A DNA stretch of 64,000 bases from Cocos nucifera. Taxonomy: Eukaryota; Streptophyta; Magnoliopsida; Arecales; Arecaceae. Made by a program: the position numbers and the translations under genes. The stretch lies in contig QRFJ01004944.1 of NCBI GenBank assembly GCA_006176705.1, positions 1-64,000 of the forward strand. The letters are read 5' to 3'. The notes below the pieces were generated by a model. That model searched no databases. It had not been told where the DNA came from and saw only the letters and a list, made by a program, of their open reading frames with translations. Below, piece after piece: positions 12,715 to 24,701 of this stretch (its first letter is position 1; the number at the start of each line of letters is the position of its first letter).

Positions 12715-15345
12715 TGTTTGGTATTGTATCCTAAAGCTAATTATCTAGATTATAGATGGTTGAGCTGTAGGTAAATATACTTGAATTATTAATGAATTAA
12801 ATTATTATTCTAGTATTTCATCATATTTGTATATTTTGTTATAATGAACTCTTCTGTGATAAAATTCTTAGGACTATTTAGACTCGACAAAGAAGGATTT
12901 ATCATTTAGTCCTTAAACTAGTTTATGACTAAATAATACGTTATTACCTAGGATGACAATGTTATTAAGTGTAGGTCATTGCATGCCATATAGATTGGTT
13001 GTCCTCTTAACCAAAGAGTATGGAGATACTAGTATGGCATGTAGGTAAAGTGTAGGGGTACATTTCATTGAATGTGATCCAACTATAGAGCTCTCTACTG
13101 TCAAGAGTTGCTTGCAAAGGATATGGATATAAGTATCCCTTAGATCTGAGATCACCATGGTGACTTGCAAGAAACTCACTGTACTTTGGTATCGGACTAT
13201 TTGAATTTTTAATTTAGTGATGGAAGGTTATTAGGTGCAGTCATGTACTCGTTTAGTTGGTACGTGAGTCAAGATGGGATTAACCCCTCAAAGTGTTGGA
13301 GTAAATGCATCACTATATTTTAATTTAGCAAAACCTCGGTAGGGATAGTCCATAGATAGACATTGAATTTTGAAATACAATGTAGATTAATTTTTAGGAT
13401 TGACAGTTAAATCCTAGATCATCTTTTGAGTATTTAGGTCAAGATGATGAATTATACGATAACCACATGCCATAGGTTTATGGATGTTGTGTTGCGATCA
13501 TTTAACTTATCGGGACGTTGGGTATCATTATTAGATGGTTATATCAATTAGTATAGAAATTGATCCCTATGCTATCGGCTTACAGTTTGAACCTATAGAA
13601 TCACACATAATAGGAATTTCTACTTGATTTGATAGCTGATCAAGAGTCCCAATGGTCTAGAACTCTATGATCAAGAGTTCCACTGGATTGAAACTCTATG
13701 ACTGGGAATCCCACTAGACTGGGACTCTGCCTTCATGGATCCAATTAGACTGAAACTCTAATATTATTAAAAGATTAATTAGTAATTAGATTATTAATTA
13801 GCTTAATTTAATTGAGTAATAAGAATTCAATCAAATCTGATTGAATTTGATTCGATTAGGTTTGATTCGATCAGGTCATGAGATGACCTAATCACTATAG
13901 AAGAGTTGATCCTGATTTGATTAGAACTTGGATCTAATTAATTTTTAATTTAATTGAAATTTTATTGGATTGGATTAAGCCTAATTTGATTGGGTTTATT
14001 TTGATTTAATTGGTCTGGATAAATTAGTTTGGATGAAACCAATTTGGACTAGTTCAAAACTAGTTTGAATTTCAAATCTCCCTATGCCTTTACTTTGACC
14101 CACACCCTTCTCACACACAATATAGAATTTGCATGAGAATTCCTACACCCAGAAGAGTGTGTGCACCCTACCTCATTTTTACTATTGACCTGGTCCAAGA
14201 GTTGGACCAGTTCAAACTAAATTGAATTTCAAATTCAACTTAGATGGTTAGTGGTTGAAACTAATCTCTCCCTTATCTACTTCCCATGCCCCCTTGAGTT
14301 TTGTTGCATACTTTTGTGAATTTCTAAGTGTGGGCATGCAGAAGGAGAGTCCTTCTATGTGTCAATCACTTTGGGGGTGGTGTTGGAATGAGATAGAATA
14401 TCCACTTGAATTTTGAATTCAAGTGGATTGTTAAAACATCCTAACCATTCATCCTTTTCTCTTATCCATGTGTTATTCCCATCTATTGTATCTCTTTTTA
14501 AGATGACAATTTTTGGGCATGCATGTGGGTGCATGGAGGGTTTCCTAAAGAGAGAAAACCAGTGAGGAGGCACTAATTCTAGGTGCATGAAAATTCTAGA
14601 GAGAGATCTTCTGTGCCCCCTCTTCCTATCCTTCTTACCTCATGCAATTTTAAATATTTTAAAATTATGCAAGGTCATTTTGTGATATGGTTTTCATGGA
14701 TAATTTGAGATAGGGAATGAGACATTCTAGGCACACATTTTGAGACACAAAAAACCCTATGAGTGGGGACTCCAGGGTTTCCTGGTGTGGGTTGCCCTAG
14801 GGTTTGGACCCAGGGTTCAGGTGGAGAGATTGAGCACTGTGAGTGCCTGATCATCACCAAATTTTTTACTATTCGTCATCATTCTCTAATTTAGATATTT
14901 TGATCATCTAGAGCATCTAAGAGTTTAGGAGAAGATCATCAATTAGATCGACCAAGATCGGCTGTCGAAGGCTTCGATGATGAGCTAGCACTCCAGTGGA
15001 GCTAGTCAGGACCAAAAGCTCTGGGTGGACTGACTGTAGAGATCGGATGACTATGTAGCTGCATCGCGATGTGAGGAGGCTCTTTCAATAATTTTGGATT
15101 GCAGAGTTTGACTATCCATGCTCAAGTATTGTATTTTGAATACATGTCGGTCAGCAAATATGATTTGCTGATCGAATGCATTTAATTTTCTATTACATAT
15201 AAGCTTGTCCAGATCCTAATGTAGGATTTATGATCTGATCATAGCATGTATTAAATTAATATTAGATTAATTTTAGTTTCTACTACCATTTGAATTCAAA
15301 AAAGTTTTCTAAATGCATGTTTTGAACCCTGCACAATTTCCATCA
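12715..15345 (+). repeat. Solo LTR of the C/E Angela-like family
   Basis: A 2.63-kb LTR that begins TGTTTGGTATTG and ends TTTCCATCA. It aligns with the split 5' LTR of element E (compare 12840-13190 with 32820-33180) and, reverse complemented, with the C LTR. There is no internal region, and perfect TAGGC duplications sit on both flanks, which is the signature of LTR-LTR recombination that deleted the rest. Short ORFs inside are not supported as genes. Confidence 0.92.
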
Positions 15346-15350
15346 TAGGC
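15346..15350. repeat. Target site duplication, right copy (TAGGC)
   Basis: Identical to 12710-12714. Confidence 0.9.
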
Positions 15351-15980
15351 CATGTGCGCACCCACACACTTGGGCCACGCCCACATGGGTACTTGGGCTA
15401 CACGCAGCTATAGGCCATGTGTTTGTGGGTCGGGCCATGGCCTACTATGGGCTATGCCCATAATTAGATATATACCCTAGAAGTTAATTGTTGGCTGATG
15501 CATATTATAATTCTAAGAGATAAGTTTATATTTGTAAATTTTATTTATTGGAGATAAAATGGCTCTTGTCGAAGTCTAATAATGTTTGACCTTGGTACAA
15601 TGCCATCCGGAGTTACGATGGTCGAATACGAGCTTCAATCAATTTGATCTCCTGATCCAGATGAATTTTAGAAGATTAGCCTCCAAATGCGACTAAGCTC
15701 AAAGCTTCAACTGAAGGCAGCTCATCTCAAAAATGATAATAATCTCTGCCAATGCTCGAATTTATGTGTTGATCGATCTTCTTTACTTCAATTCTCCAAC
15801 TCTATCCCAAGACTGGCAGACCTTATCGGGGCCACACCACGGACCTCAGCTAGAAGAGCTTGAAATAGCAAAAGGAACTCATCACCTATTTGACTCCAAT
15901 ATTTAGTCTAGGACAAGTAGTAACCATCTTACAAGTACTAAACCTTAACGCTATCAGGTCCCAACTTTGAGCCAACCTTG
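15351..15980. other. GC-rich repeat island, LTR-like start, and unassigned DNA
   Basis: 15351-15455 continues the GC-rich GGGCCAYG-type units of 12590-12709. From about 15462, TTAGATATATACCCTAGAAG resembles the head of a copia LTR of the TGTTAGATATAT type, followed by about 100 bp that could belong to it. I recognise nothing in 15590-15980. Confidence 0.4.
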
Positions 15981-18468
15981 TGAAGGAACCAGATCTAGGA
16001 TTTTAGGGCTAGATCTTGAGACTTTTTCAAGATCAAGCAGTGAAAGGCTAAAATAAATCAAAATTTATTCATAAAATGTAGATAACCCCTAGATCTAAGA
16101 TCCTATTACATAATTATGGCATGAGATAAAATTAGAAATTAAAATATAAGGAAGAAAAATCATGTTGATCATATCAACATGCATCTACACTACATCTAAT
16201 GCAAATATGTAATCATAGATCAGATCTATATTACCTATGCAAGTTAGACTTTCTAACTTTCTAATTTGAGATTGAGGATATTGCTCCAAGCTGCATACAC
16301 ATCCGACCTTTAAGAGATATCCACACGAGCCCACGAACCCCGATCAGAAGTCCTATGCAGGAAATCAGCATAGTATGCTAGTACTATGCTGATCCTTCTT
16401 CAACAATCGATCCGATGCTTTCTTCTTCCAAATTTGGACTCCTCCAAAGATCAAAAGAAGGAGGAGAGATTTCAGATCTGATATACTCTCAAAAAAATCT
16501 CAAAAAGAAGAGGAGAAGAGAAGAACAAAGCAATCCTAGAAGAAGACCCCCTTCTTCTTCTCTGTTCGCTCACCTAGACACATAGATTGGTGTCTATAAA
16601 AATCCCATGCCCAAGAGGTCCCTCACCCTAGTATTCTCACACCCAAAAGCTCTCTCCAAGGTCTAGAATATATCCAAAAATTAGCCTAAAATTTATCCTA
16701 TATAATGAGATATGGAGGAGTCCTTGTTGGGTCAAATTCTTAGATGAGGAAAGAATAAATATGGCAACTAGTTGGGATGCCCAACACTTGGATGCCCCCT
16801 CCTTTGTTTTAGGTGTGGACCACCTTCATTTGTCACACAAAAACTCTCCTCTTTCCATCAAAAATTTCAATGAAAATATGGAAGTGTGGGCAGCAAAGGA
16901 AAGGAGAAATTTTGGTTTCTCAAAACTCTATCTCATAGAATTTGAAACCAAAACAACTTACCTTCTTTGACTTGGTCCACACCTAACTACCAAATAGGAG
17001 AGGGAGAGAGAGGGTGGGCATGCATGAGAAAGCTAAGAGAGGAGATTTGTCATAAAAATAAAGAGAGAAAGGGCATGGGGGCATGGGATATAGGTGGCGT
17101 AAGCAAAGTGGATCCTAGTCTTACTAGAATTTCATATTTGACTTGGTCAAATATGGTTTCTCAAATTAAATCAAATCAGAAGTAATTCAATTAAATTAAA
17201 TTAGGTCATAATCTAGTTAAGGTTTTAATTAAATTAGATTAAATTAAATTAAATTTTAATATTATTTTTTAATCAAATTAGAAATTTGGGTTGACCCAAG
17301 TCCTAGTTTAACTAGGACTAGTTCTTCCTTGCACGTGGCTTATCTAATAAACCAATTGGACTTGATCCAATCAAGCCCAAACCAAATCTAATTAAATTAT
17401 ATTTAACTAGACATAATCTTAAGCTTTTGAATTAATCAAATTAAGTTAATTAGTAATTAAATTGCTAATCGATCCTCCTGCAATATTTGCACTAGGTTAA
17501 ACATCAATCGTATTGATCGTTTAATCTTAGAACGTTCTCAATCATTGATCAACCATTCGATCGGATCATGAACTCGAATATATGTGACTCCATAGGTTCG
17601 AACTTAAGTCGATAGCATAGAAATAAATTTTTGTATCAGTCGAAGTGACCATCTAGCAATGGTACCTGATGGTCGGATAGGTCGAATGTATAGAACAACA
17701 TCCTTAGAATCCATGTGGATATAGTTTCCATACAATTCATCCGCTTGACCAAAATACTCATAGGACACCTCAGAGATAAACTAACAACTCTGATCAGGCT
17801 GTCCATATTGCATTTTAAAATAATAAATCCATCTCATGAATTATGCTGGCCAAGATTTTGGTATATTGAAATACAGTGATACTTTCTTCTCCAACTCTTG
17901 GAGGGTCAATTCTATCTTGATTGCATACCGACTTCGCAAGTACATGACTATGCTCAAAAGCCTTTCATTACTAAATTAAAAATTTAGTTAGTTCAGTACC
18001 AAAGCATAGTGAGTTGCCTGTAAGCCACTAAGGTGATCTCAGGTCTAAGGGACACTTATACGTATATCCCATCAGAGACATTCTTGACAGTAGAATGCTC
18101 TAGAGTTGCTCACGTTCAGTGATGATGTCCTCCTACATCTCACCTATATGCCATACCAGTGTCTTCATACTCCTTTGTTAAGAGGACAACCAATCTATAT
18201 GGCATACAATGATCTATGCTTGATAGATGCTGTCGTCCTTATTAATAGTTTATCATTTGATCGTGAGCAGTATTAAGGGCTAATCGATAAATCCTCTCTT
18301 TATCGAATCTAAATAGTCCTAAGGACTTCATCACAATAATAGAGTTTGTTACAAGATAAAAACTTATGATAAAAAATATCAAAAATATATTTTATTAATC
18401 GATTATAATTATAATATAGCTCAATCATCAACAGGCTGATGATTAGCTTTGGGACATATTTTCCAACA
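15981..18468 (-). repeat. Element C 3' LTR (about 2.49 kb)
   Basis: In plus coordinates it starts TGAAGGAACC and ends TTTTCCAACA, so in element orientation TGTTGG...TTCA. It aligns in reverse complement with the E LTR (for example 17940-18200 against 33000-33200). The right border is next to a polypurine tract and RNase H coding sequence. The left flank is ccttg; the partner duplication is not visible. ORFs such as 16761-16970 lie inside the LTR and are not credible genes. Confidence 0.9.
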
Positions 18469-18478
18469 ACTTCCACTT
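18469..18478 (-). promoter_or_regulatory. Polypurine tract of element C
   Basis: AAGTGGAAGT on the minus strand, abutting the LTR start TGTTGG. It is equivalent to AAGTGGGAGAT in the A/B/F/G family. Confidence 0.85.
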
Positions 18479-19483
18479 GTCCTAAAGTCACTCAGCATAG
18501 TATCTAATATCCATCTTCAACTTATGATTATTGAACTTCTTTATCACCTGGGCTTTAGTGAAGGGGTCGGCTAGGTTCTTCTTTCCATCGATTTTTTGAA
18601 GATTGACATCACCTCGATCCATGATCTCCTAGACTAGGTGGAAGCGATGTAGAATGTGCTTCGTCCGCTGGTGTGCCTTTGGTTCCTTCGCCTGAGCTTT
18701 GGCATCAGTGTTGTCACAATCGAGCAGGACTGGACCATCTTGGGAGGGTGTTAATCCAAGCTCAGTGATAAACTTTCTTAGCTACATAGCTTCCTTCATT
18801 GCATCTAATGCTACAATGTACTCTGCTTTACAAATAGTGTCAGCCACATTATGCTGCTTGAAATTCTTCTCGTAGATAGCTCCATCATTCAGAGTAAAGA
18901 TATACTCTGACAAGCTTCTACTATCATCATGGTCAGATTGAAAGTTGGAGTCCATAAACTCCATAAGTTTCAGATCTGACTCGTCATAAACCAACCATTA
19001 ATTCTTAGTATTTTTCAAATACTTAAGATGGCTTTAACCACTTTCTAGTGATTTTTTCTAGAATTAGACTGGTATCTACTCACTACCTCTAGTGAGTATG
19101 TCATGTCTGATCTCGTACATGTCATGGCATACATGATAGATCCCACTATCGAAGCATATGGGACTCTACTCATACACTCTCTCTTCAGGAGTTATTGGAC
19201 AATCCTTCTTAGAAAGAAAAATTTCATGGCCTATCAGAAGATAGCTCTTTTTGAAATTTTTCATACTGAATCTCTTCAGAATAGAATCTATGTACATGGA
19301 TTGGGATAACCCAAGCATCCTTTTAGATCTATCCCTATAGATCTTCATCCTTAAAATGTAGGATGCTTCACCTAAGTCCTTTATGAAAAATTGAGATGAC
19401 AACCAAACTTTTATTTTCTGTAGTGGGGGGATCTCATTCTTGATTAAGAGAATGTCATCTACATACAAGAAAAGGAATACCAT

Positions 19484-19488
19484 TACTG
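19484..19488. repeat. Target site duplication of element B, left copy (TACTG)
   Basis: TACTG here and again at 32168-32172, flanking the TG...CA ends of B. Confidence 0.93.
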
Positions 19489-20812
19489 TGTTAGATATAT
19501 GTGCCCAAGAAGTCAGAATTGGCTGACACTTGTAATACACTTCTAGGGGAAAAATTATAATTTTGACTAATATCAATAAAATGGGTTATTTTCTATTACA
19601 TATGTATATTTAGTGTCTGTGATACATCCTTTGAGTTAATGATAATGATAATTCATATTTTCAAGAGTTGAAAATTTAAGACATGAATAATCATTGTTAA
19701 CTCATAAAATGCTCCCGACCATAGGATCATCACGAGGATGGTGATTGATCCAAAAGGTTGGTGTACAATCGCTTCTCTTTAGTAGATGAGTCTTGAGTCT
19801 ACGGTGTGGAGACACCAGAGCGAGAGTATAGGTACTCGTTAGAGAATGAGGGCACTGAGCGTGACCACCTCGAGTAGTCATTAGGAAGTCTACCTTCTCG
19901 TCAATGACTGACTCGATGCTGCAGTAGTGTGTCTGGTTCTTTGACCTGAGATGCATCGGTAGTTCACCTTGAGGGTGTTATAGTTTGACTACACCATTAC
20001 TCGATCTCCTAGCCATATGGAATCCTGAGGTGTATGTTGGCTATAGCATGTTCATTGTAGGAACTGGATTGCATCAAGATGGAATCTATCTACCTCGGTG
20101 GTAGAGGAGTAGCCCTATGATGATCATGAGAATCAAGTCCAGAAGTCCATGGCCATGGTAGAGTGAAATAATAGAAAGAGTTTCTATTTAGATTTTCACA
20201 TTGGACTCGAATCGAATGATTACATCATATGACAGAAACTAGGGTTTGACGAGTTCACCTTAACCCTAATCTGATCGGGGCTCAAGATAGAAGAACTTAA
20301 TCACACAGGTAGCTGCACCAAGAGGTTCGCATTCAGCTCTGATGGGTTGCCACCATATACTGCTAGGTGTCACTGGTGGATTTTGGGAGCAATTAGAATG
20401 ATTTAGATGATCGATCATTCTAGCTGTTCGAATCAGAAGAGTTCTGATCCATCGAAAGGAGTTTCGATGATGTCGATGATAGAGATCATGACATATCCCA
20501 TTACCATACAGAACTGAACCTAACTGGGTCACACAAACAAGGGTTTGAATCTGGTGATCATCAATTGAACTGATCTAGTTCAATTGATCTGAATGAGATT
20601 CAATTAGGTTCAAGGAAATCGTGCTAGCACTCGATTGAACCTAACGTTCTTCTTTTACTATCATAAATAAGTTGTCCTGACTGAGCCAAAGGAGTTTGTG
20701 CTCAATCAGAGGCCTTCATATGGTCTGACTGGAGGTTGTCCAAGTCAGAAAAGGTTGTCTTATTTTGTAAGACATTACCTGCCATTTTTGGTCACCTGCC
20801 ATTTCTTGTTCT

Positions 20813-20871
20813 TTGACTTTGGTCAAAAGTCTACCTTTGACTGGTCAAATGTTGACCATTGACACTTTGAC
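20813..20871. promoter_or_regulatory. W-box (TTGAC) cluster in element B LTR
   Basis: Seven TTGAC/GTCAA cores in 59 bp: TTGAC at 20813, 20837, 20852, 20859 and 20867, and GTCAA at 20822 and 20844. Six of the seven fit TTGACY, the known binding site of plant WRKY factors. The cluster lies about 320 bp upstream of the TATA box. It is conserved in other LTRs of the family (57292-57357, about 35425-35490). A role in stress-responsive transcription is inference. Confidence 0.6.
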
Positions 20872-21187
20872 TTTTGTGACCACATGTCATGCACCTATTG
20901 GAGAGCTGGTGGGGGCCTGTCCCCCTGCCAGAACCTGGCAAGGAGGAGGGCGCATGCCACCCTTGGCGTGTGCCCAAGTTGGAGGCGCCTAGGAGTTCCT
21001 ATTGGACAGGGACTCCATCTCCTTTTTGGATTCCAATTAGAGTTCTCCTAAGAACCAACTTTGACTGGTCTTAGGCGCCCTCTAAGGAGGAATCCAGGGG
21101 ACTCTATTCCCACCAATCAGATTTAGATCTGATTTCACAAAGAGTTGTGATTGGTTGGGAAGAAGAGAAGTTGGATCACAGACAGTC

Positions 21188-21195
21188 TATAAATA
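21188..21195 (+). promoter_or_regulatory. TATA box of element B LTR
   Basis: TATAAATA within CTATAAATAAGACCC, conserved in the G LTR (56975-56982, minus strand) and the solo LTR (35100-35107, minus strand). Probable core promoter; the start of transcription would lie some 25-35 bases on. Confidence 0.75.
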
Positions 21196-21752
21196 AGACC
21201 CTGCGCCCAACTCAGATTGTGATGAAAAGTTTGAGAATTCAAACCCCACACCCCAAGGCTGCCTCTTCCCTCTTCCTCCATGCCAAACCCACCTTCTCCC
21301 TCTCCTCTCCATGTCCAAAAGAGTTTTGGAGCTTGGTTGGTGCGATCCAGATCAAAGAAAGGCGAGTAAAAGCTAGAAGGCTGCGCTGCTGCAAAGGACG
21401 ACTGCTGATCTTCAAAAGAGTTTTGAAGATCCTCCAGATCAGATCCAGATCTAATTTTTGGAGATGTGATAGAGAAGAAGAGGATCTCCAGATCCAGTCC
21501 TGAGTGGATACCGGTAGAGGCCAGGCACTTGCGTGGCTAGATCCAGAACCTTCCGCTGCATTACAGGATCATCAACAGGGTAATAGGATTACCCAATCAA
21601 GGTAAATTAAATTTGATTTAATTTATCTAATTTTATTTTATTTATTAAAATAATAAGAATCAGATCTAAAATATCTCAAGATCTGATTAGATCAAAGAAA
21701 AAATTTTTGAAATATATCTCTTGATCTGATCAGATCTGAACGAACCTGGTCC

Positions 21753-21770
21753 GGAAAATCAGGATTTTCC
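21753..21770 (+). other. U5-end palindrome of element B
   Basis: GGAAAATC-AG-GATTTTCC, ending four bases before the LTR end and six before the primer site. The equivalent in G is GGGAAATC/GATTTCCC and in F GGAAAAC/GTTTTCC, so changes on one arm are matched on the other. Confidence 0.7.
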
Positions 21771-21776
21771 TTCAAC

Positions 21777-21790
21777 TGGTATCAGAGCCA
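21777..21790 (+). promoter_or_regulatory. Primer-binding site of element B (tRNA-iMet)
   Basis: TGGTATCAGAGCCA, two bases after the LTR end, complementary to initiator tRNA-Met. Confidence 0.95.
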
Positions 21791-23650
21791 AGGTTCTAAA
21801 AGTGTTTAGATCTGAATTTTAAATTTATTTTAATTAAAAAATAAGTGATTTTAGATGTCACATGAGATGTGATCAGATCTAAAATCAGAAAAAATTAAAA
21901 TTAAATGATTTGGATCTAAGATTAGAAAATATGCATGACTAGTTCTAAAATAGAATAGTTCTATAGAATAGTCTTGCATGTTTTTGAATTTAATTTGATT
22001 AAATCATATTTTAGATCTATTTATTTACTATTTTTTGATATTATAATGGTTATAATAACATCTAAAAAATAGCAAATAAAAATTATTTAATTTTAAATAT
22101 CATATGAGATATGATTGATGCATGTCTAGACTAGTTGTAGAATAGTTCTACATAATTATCTAGATTAGAATTTATTTTGATTAGATCAATTTAAATCTAA
22201 TTTTTTAGATTATTATGAGATAATTTAGATCTAAAAATATGCATGATTAAATACATGAGATGTATGCAAAATATGCCATGATTAGATCTAATTTGTATAT
22301 GAGATATATGATATAGATCTAAAACTATTTTGTAGTATTGCATGTTCCTGATTAAGGCGTTCCTCTTGGCCGTCCGGTCATAAGAACGAAGAAGGGTTTA
22401 AAGGCCCTCTCTTCCCATTCGATGGGGTGTTCTTATGATGTGTAGGGGTGCTGCGTGTTCGTCCTTAATCAGAGACCCAAAACTTACTTTCTGCAAAACC
22501 CTAGATCCTGAAACCCTAGGATTTATTGTGCATATTTTGTTTATGAACCCTACTTAATTAAGAATTAAGATTATGGAATATTAATTAGGTCTAAAATTGA
22601 GAATTTCAGATCTAAGACATATTCATAATACTGGGTTCGGGCTTGGGTAGCTCAATTAGGTCTAAGCGGTTGATCAAACCGAATCAAGAGTTGGTTAGAT
22701 GGGATCAACAATGCTTAAATTGACCAGCCTAATAGGATTAAGTCTGGGTCAAGATCGAGTCACGATCAAGCAAGACCTAATTAGGCTCAGAGGTTAGAGT
22801 CTGGATTGTAGGCTAACCCAATTGGTTCTGACTCAACAATTTGGTGTCTAAGGTAAGTTTGGCACATACGACCGACTGGTTTTTAATTGGAAGCTACTCG
22901 ACCTGAATGCGTTCTTGTACGAGTTAATGGCATATTCCTTCCACCGGTCTCACTTACCTGGCCATATCTGTTGACACAGTTCTGATCTGAGGTGGTCAAT
23001 AATCCGAGCTAACCCATGCCACTAGGTTAGTCATAATTGTTATGACTATGACCAAGTCTAGTTTAATGAGACCTGAATCAATTCTCCCTAAGAAAAGATT
23101 AAGTCTGAGGTCTTCCACCATTGTAGATGTGCGGGCCCTTCCCGGGGTTGATTGTTCTCGGCTGGATACAGTGGCTCAGTTGCACCGAAAGATGCAACCA
23201 TGTCTATTAGGCATTGGATGCTATGGGCTGGAGGATGAGTTGGGCTCAATATTTCGGATACGGTGAGAGACTCAATTAGGAACCCAGTCTATGCAAATGG
23301 TGGGTCTGACTTAACTAAGGAGTGGATCAATATTTCCGGATACGGTGAGATTCATGAATTAGAGACCAAGTTTGGGTGCACCATGATTAGAGAATCATTG
23401 AACAAGAGTTGTTCACTCATTGGCTAACCCATCACCAATAACTGTTAGGTGAGGTGATGAGTCAGTTGGTGAGACCGCACCACCCACTAGAAATCATTAA
23501 TCATGGAGATTTTCGCATCTCTACAGAGGGAGTGTAGGGATCCAAGAAAATAGTGGGAGCTAATTTGTTTAAAAATAAAATCCCTCTAAACAAATTGGTC
23601 AAGTCATAAATTACAGTATCTAACTAGAATCTTTGACTCTCTACAGGAAA
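21791..23650 (+). other. Element B untranslated leader
   Basis: 1.86 kb without a supported gene, collinear with the leaders of A, F and G. The first 600 bp are AT-rich. It carries a repeated motif related to GGATACGGTGAGA at 23246-23268 and 23327-23350. A 74-codon ORF at 23042-23266 is not kept open in the other copies. Confidence 0.8.
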
Positions 23651-24701
23651 ATGTCTGCGTCCAACCCATTGGCACGTATCCTGGACACACATAGACTGAC
23701 TGGACCCAATTATAAAGATTGGCTCAGGAACTACAAAATTATTTTGGGTTCGAGAAGTTAACCCATGTTTTGGACCAGGACCCTCCCACCTTACCAGCCC
23801 GTCCATCCATTGAACAGAGAGCGTCTCTGGAAAAATGGATAGACGAAGATAATAAGGCCAGATATTACATGTTGGGCTCGATGTCTGATGAGCTCCAGCG
23901 CCAACATGAAGATATCGGGACTGCTCGCCAAATGTTGGCTCACCTGCAGGAGATGTTTGGTGAACAGAGTCGCGCAGCCAAATATCAAGTCACGAAAATG
24001 ACTTTTTAAGGCTAAGATGCGTGATGGGCAGTCAGTCCAAGATCACTGTCTGACAATGATCAAGGACATGGAAGAGCTTGAGAAGCTCGGTGTGAAGTTA
24101 GGACTTGGATCCTGCAGAACGATATTATTCTGCAATCCTTGACTGATGCATATGGGCAATTCATCATGAATTACCACATGCATAAACTTCAAAATTCCTT
24201 GGCCGAATTAATGAATATGCTGGTTACCGCTGAGCTTTCTATGAAAGGTTCTAAAGGCTCAGTTCTTGCTATGGAATGGACTTCTTCCAAAAGAAAGTCT
24301 TATGGAAAGAAAAAGAAGTCTGTGAAAAAGCAGAAAGGTGGAAGGATCAAAGAAGAAGAAGGCAGAACCGAAGAAAAAGGCCGATGTCAAAGGAAAGTGT
24401 TTCCATTGCAACAGCGACGGCCATTGGAAGCGGAACTGCCCTACTTACCTGGCCACCCTGAAGAACAAGAAGGAAGGTCCTTCTGGAGGTATGCTCGTTA
24501 TTGAGTCTAACCTTACGGTTTCTTCTGCATCCAGTTGGGTGCTTGACTCTGGTTCTAGTGCTCATCTGTGCACTTCCATGCAGGGTCTTGAGGATAGCAG
24601 GAGGCTGAGGGATGGAGACATGATCCTACGCATCGGTAATGGAGCAAGAGTTGCTGCAGTAGCCGTGGGAACATACCCTCTTACCCTCTTCGATCTTACC
24701 A
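23651..24701 (+). pseudogene. Element B gag-protease (broken)
   Basis: The start is ATG 23651, giving MSASNPLARIL as in G. The UBN2-type Gag core runs to about 23998. There an extra A shifts the frame at the very site where A, F and G have TGA (equivalent TGA 23999-24001), and TAA follows. Gag sequence continues from 24003 with further small indels, through a basic stretch and a CCHC knuckle (CFHCNSDGHWKRNC, about 24397-24440), to the protease motif WVLDSGSSAHLC (about 24536). The gene is cut at about 24701 by a gypsy fragment. In an intact element Gag forms the particle and the protease matures it; this copy is dead. Confidence 0.9.

Larger units (their letters stand above)
18469..19488 (-). 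pseudogene. Element C RT (C-terminal) and RNase H remnant
   Basis: Minus-strand frame from 19488 leftward. It opens with the RT active-site motif YVDD (complement near 19458-19469), then the connection region with KDLGEASYIL and MLGLSQ motifs, open to 19166. After a stop it continues with the RNase H domain (18782-18994 and on), where the first acidic residue is in FMDSNFQSD, the glutamate in KAEYI, and a later aspartate in LLDCDN. The C-terminal HILHRFHL and ADPFTKA motifs follow, down to the polypurine tract. Several stops (near 19166, 18994, 18782) make it non-functional. The upstream part of RT is at 32168-32688. Confidence 0.9.
19489..21774 (+). repeat. Element B 5' LTR (about 2.29 kb)
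   Basis: Begins TGTTAGATATATG and ends TTTTCCTTCA. It is nearly identical to the solo LTR 34533-36807 and to the 3' LTR of G. It contains a W-box cluster (20813-20871), TATAAATA (21188-21195) and a U5-end palindrome (21753-21770). An antisense ORF at 20266-20532 recurs in other copies but is not supported as a gene. Confidence 0.95.

Noticed and set aside
16761..17185. Two adjacent ORFs of about 70 codons that could be a small plant gene
   Set aside because: Both lie inside the 3' LTR of element C, show no domain and are not preserved in the solo LTR or the E LTR.
23042..23266. 74-codon ORF in the leader of B
   Set aside because: The leaders of A, F and G do not keep it open.
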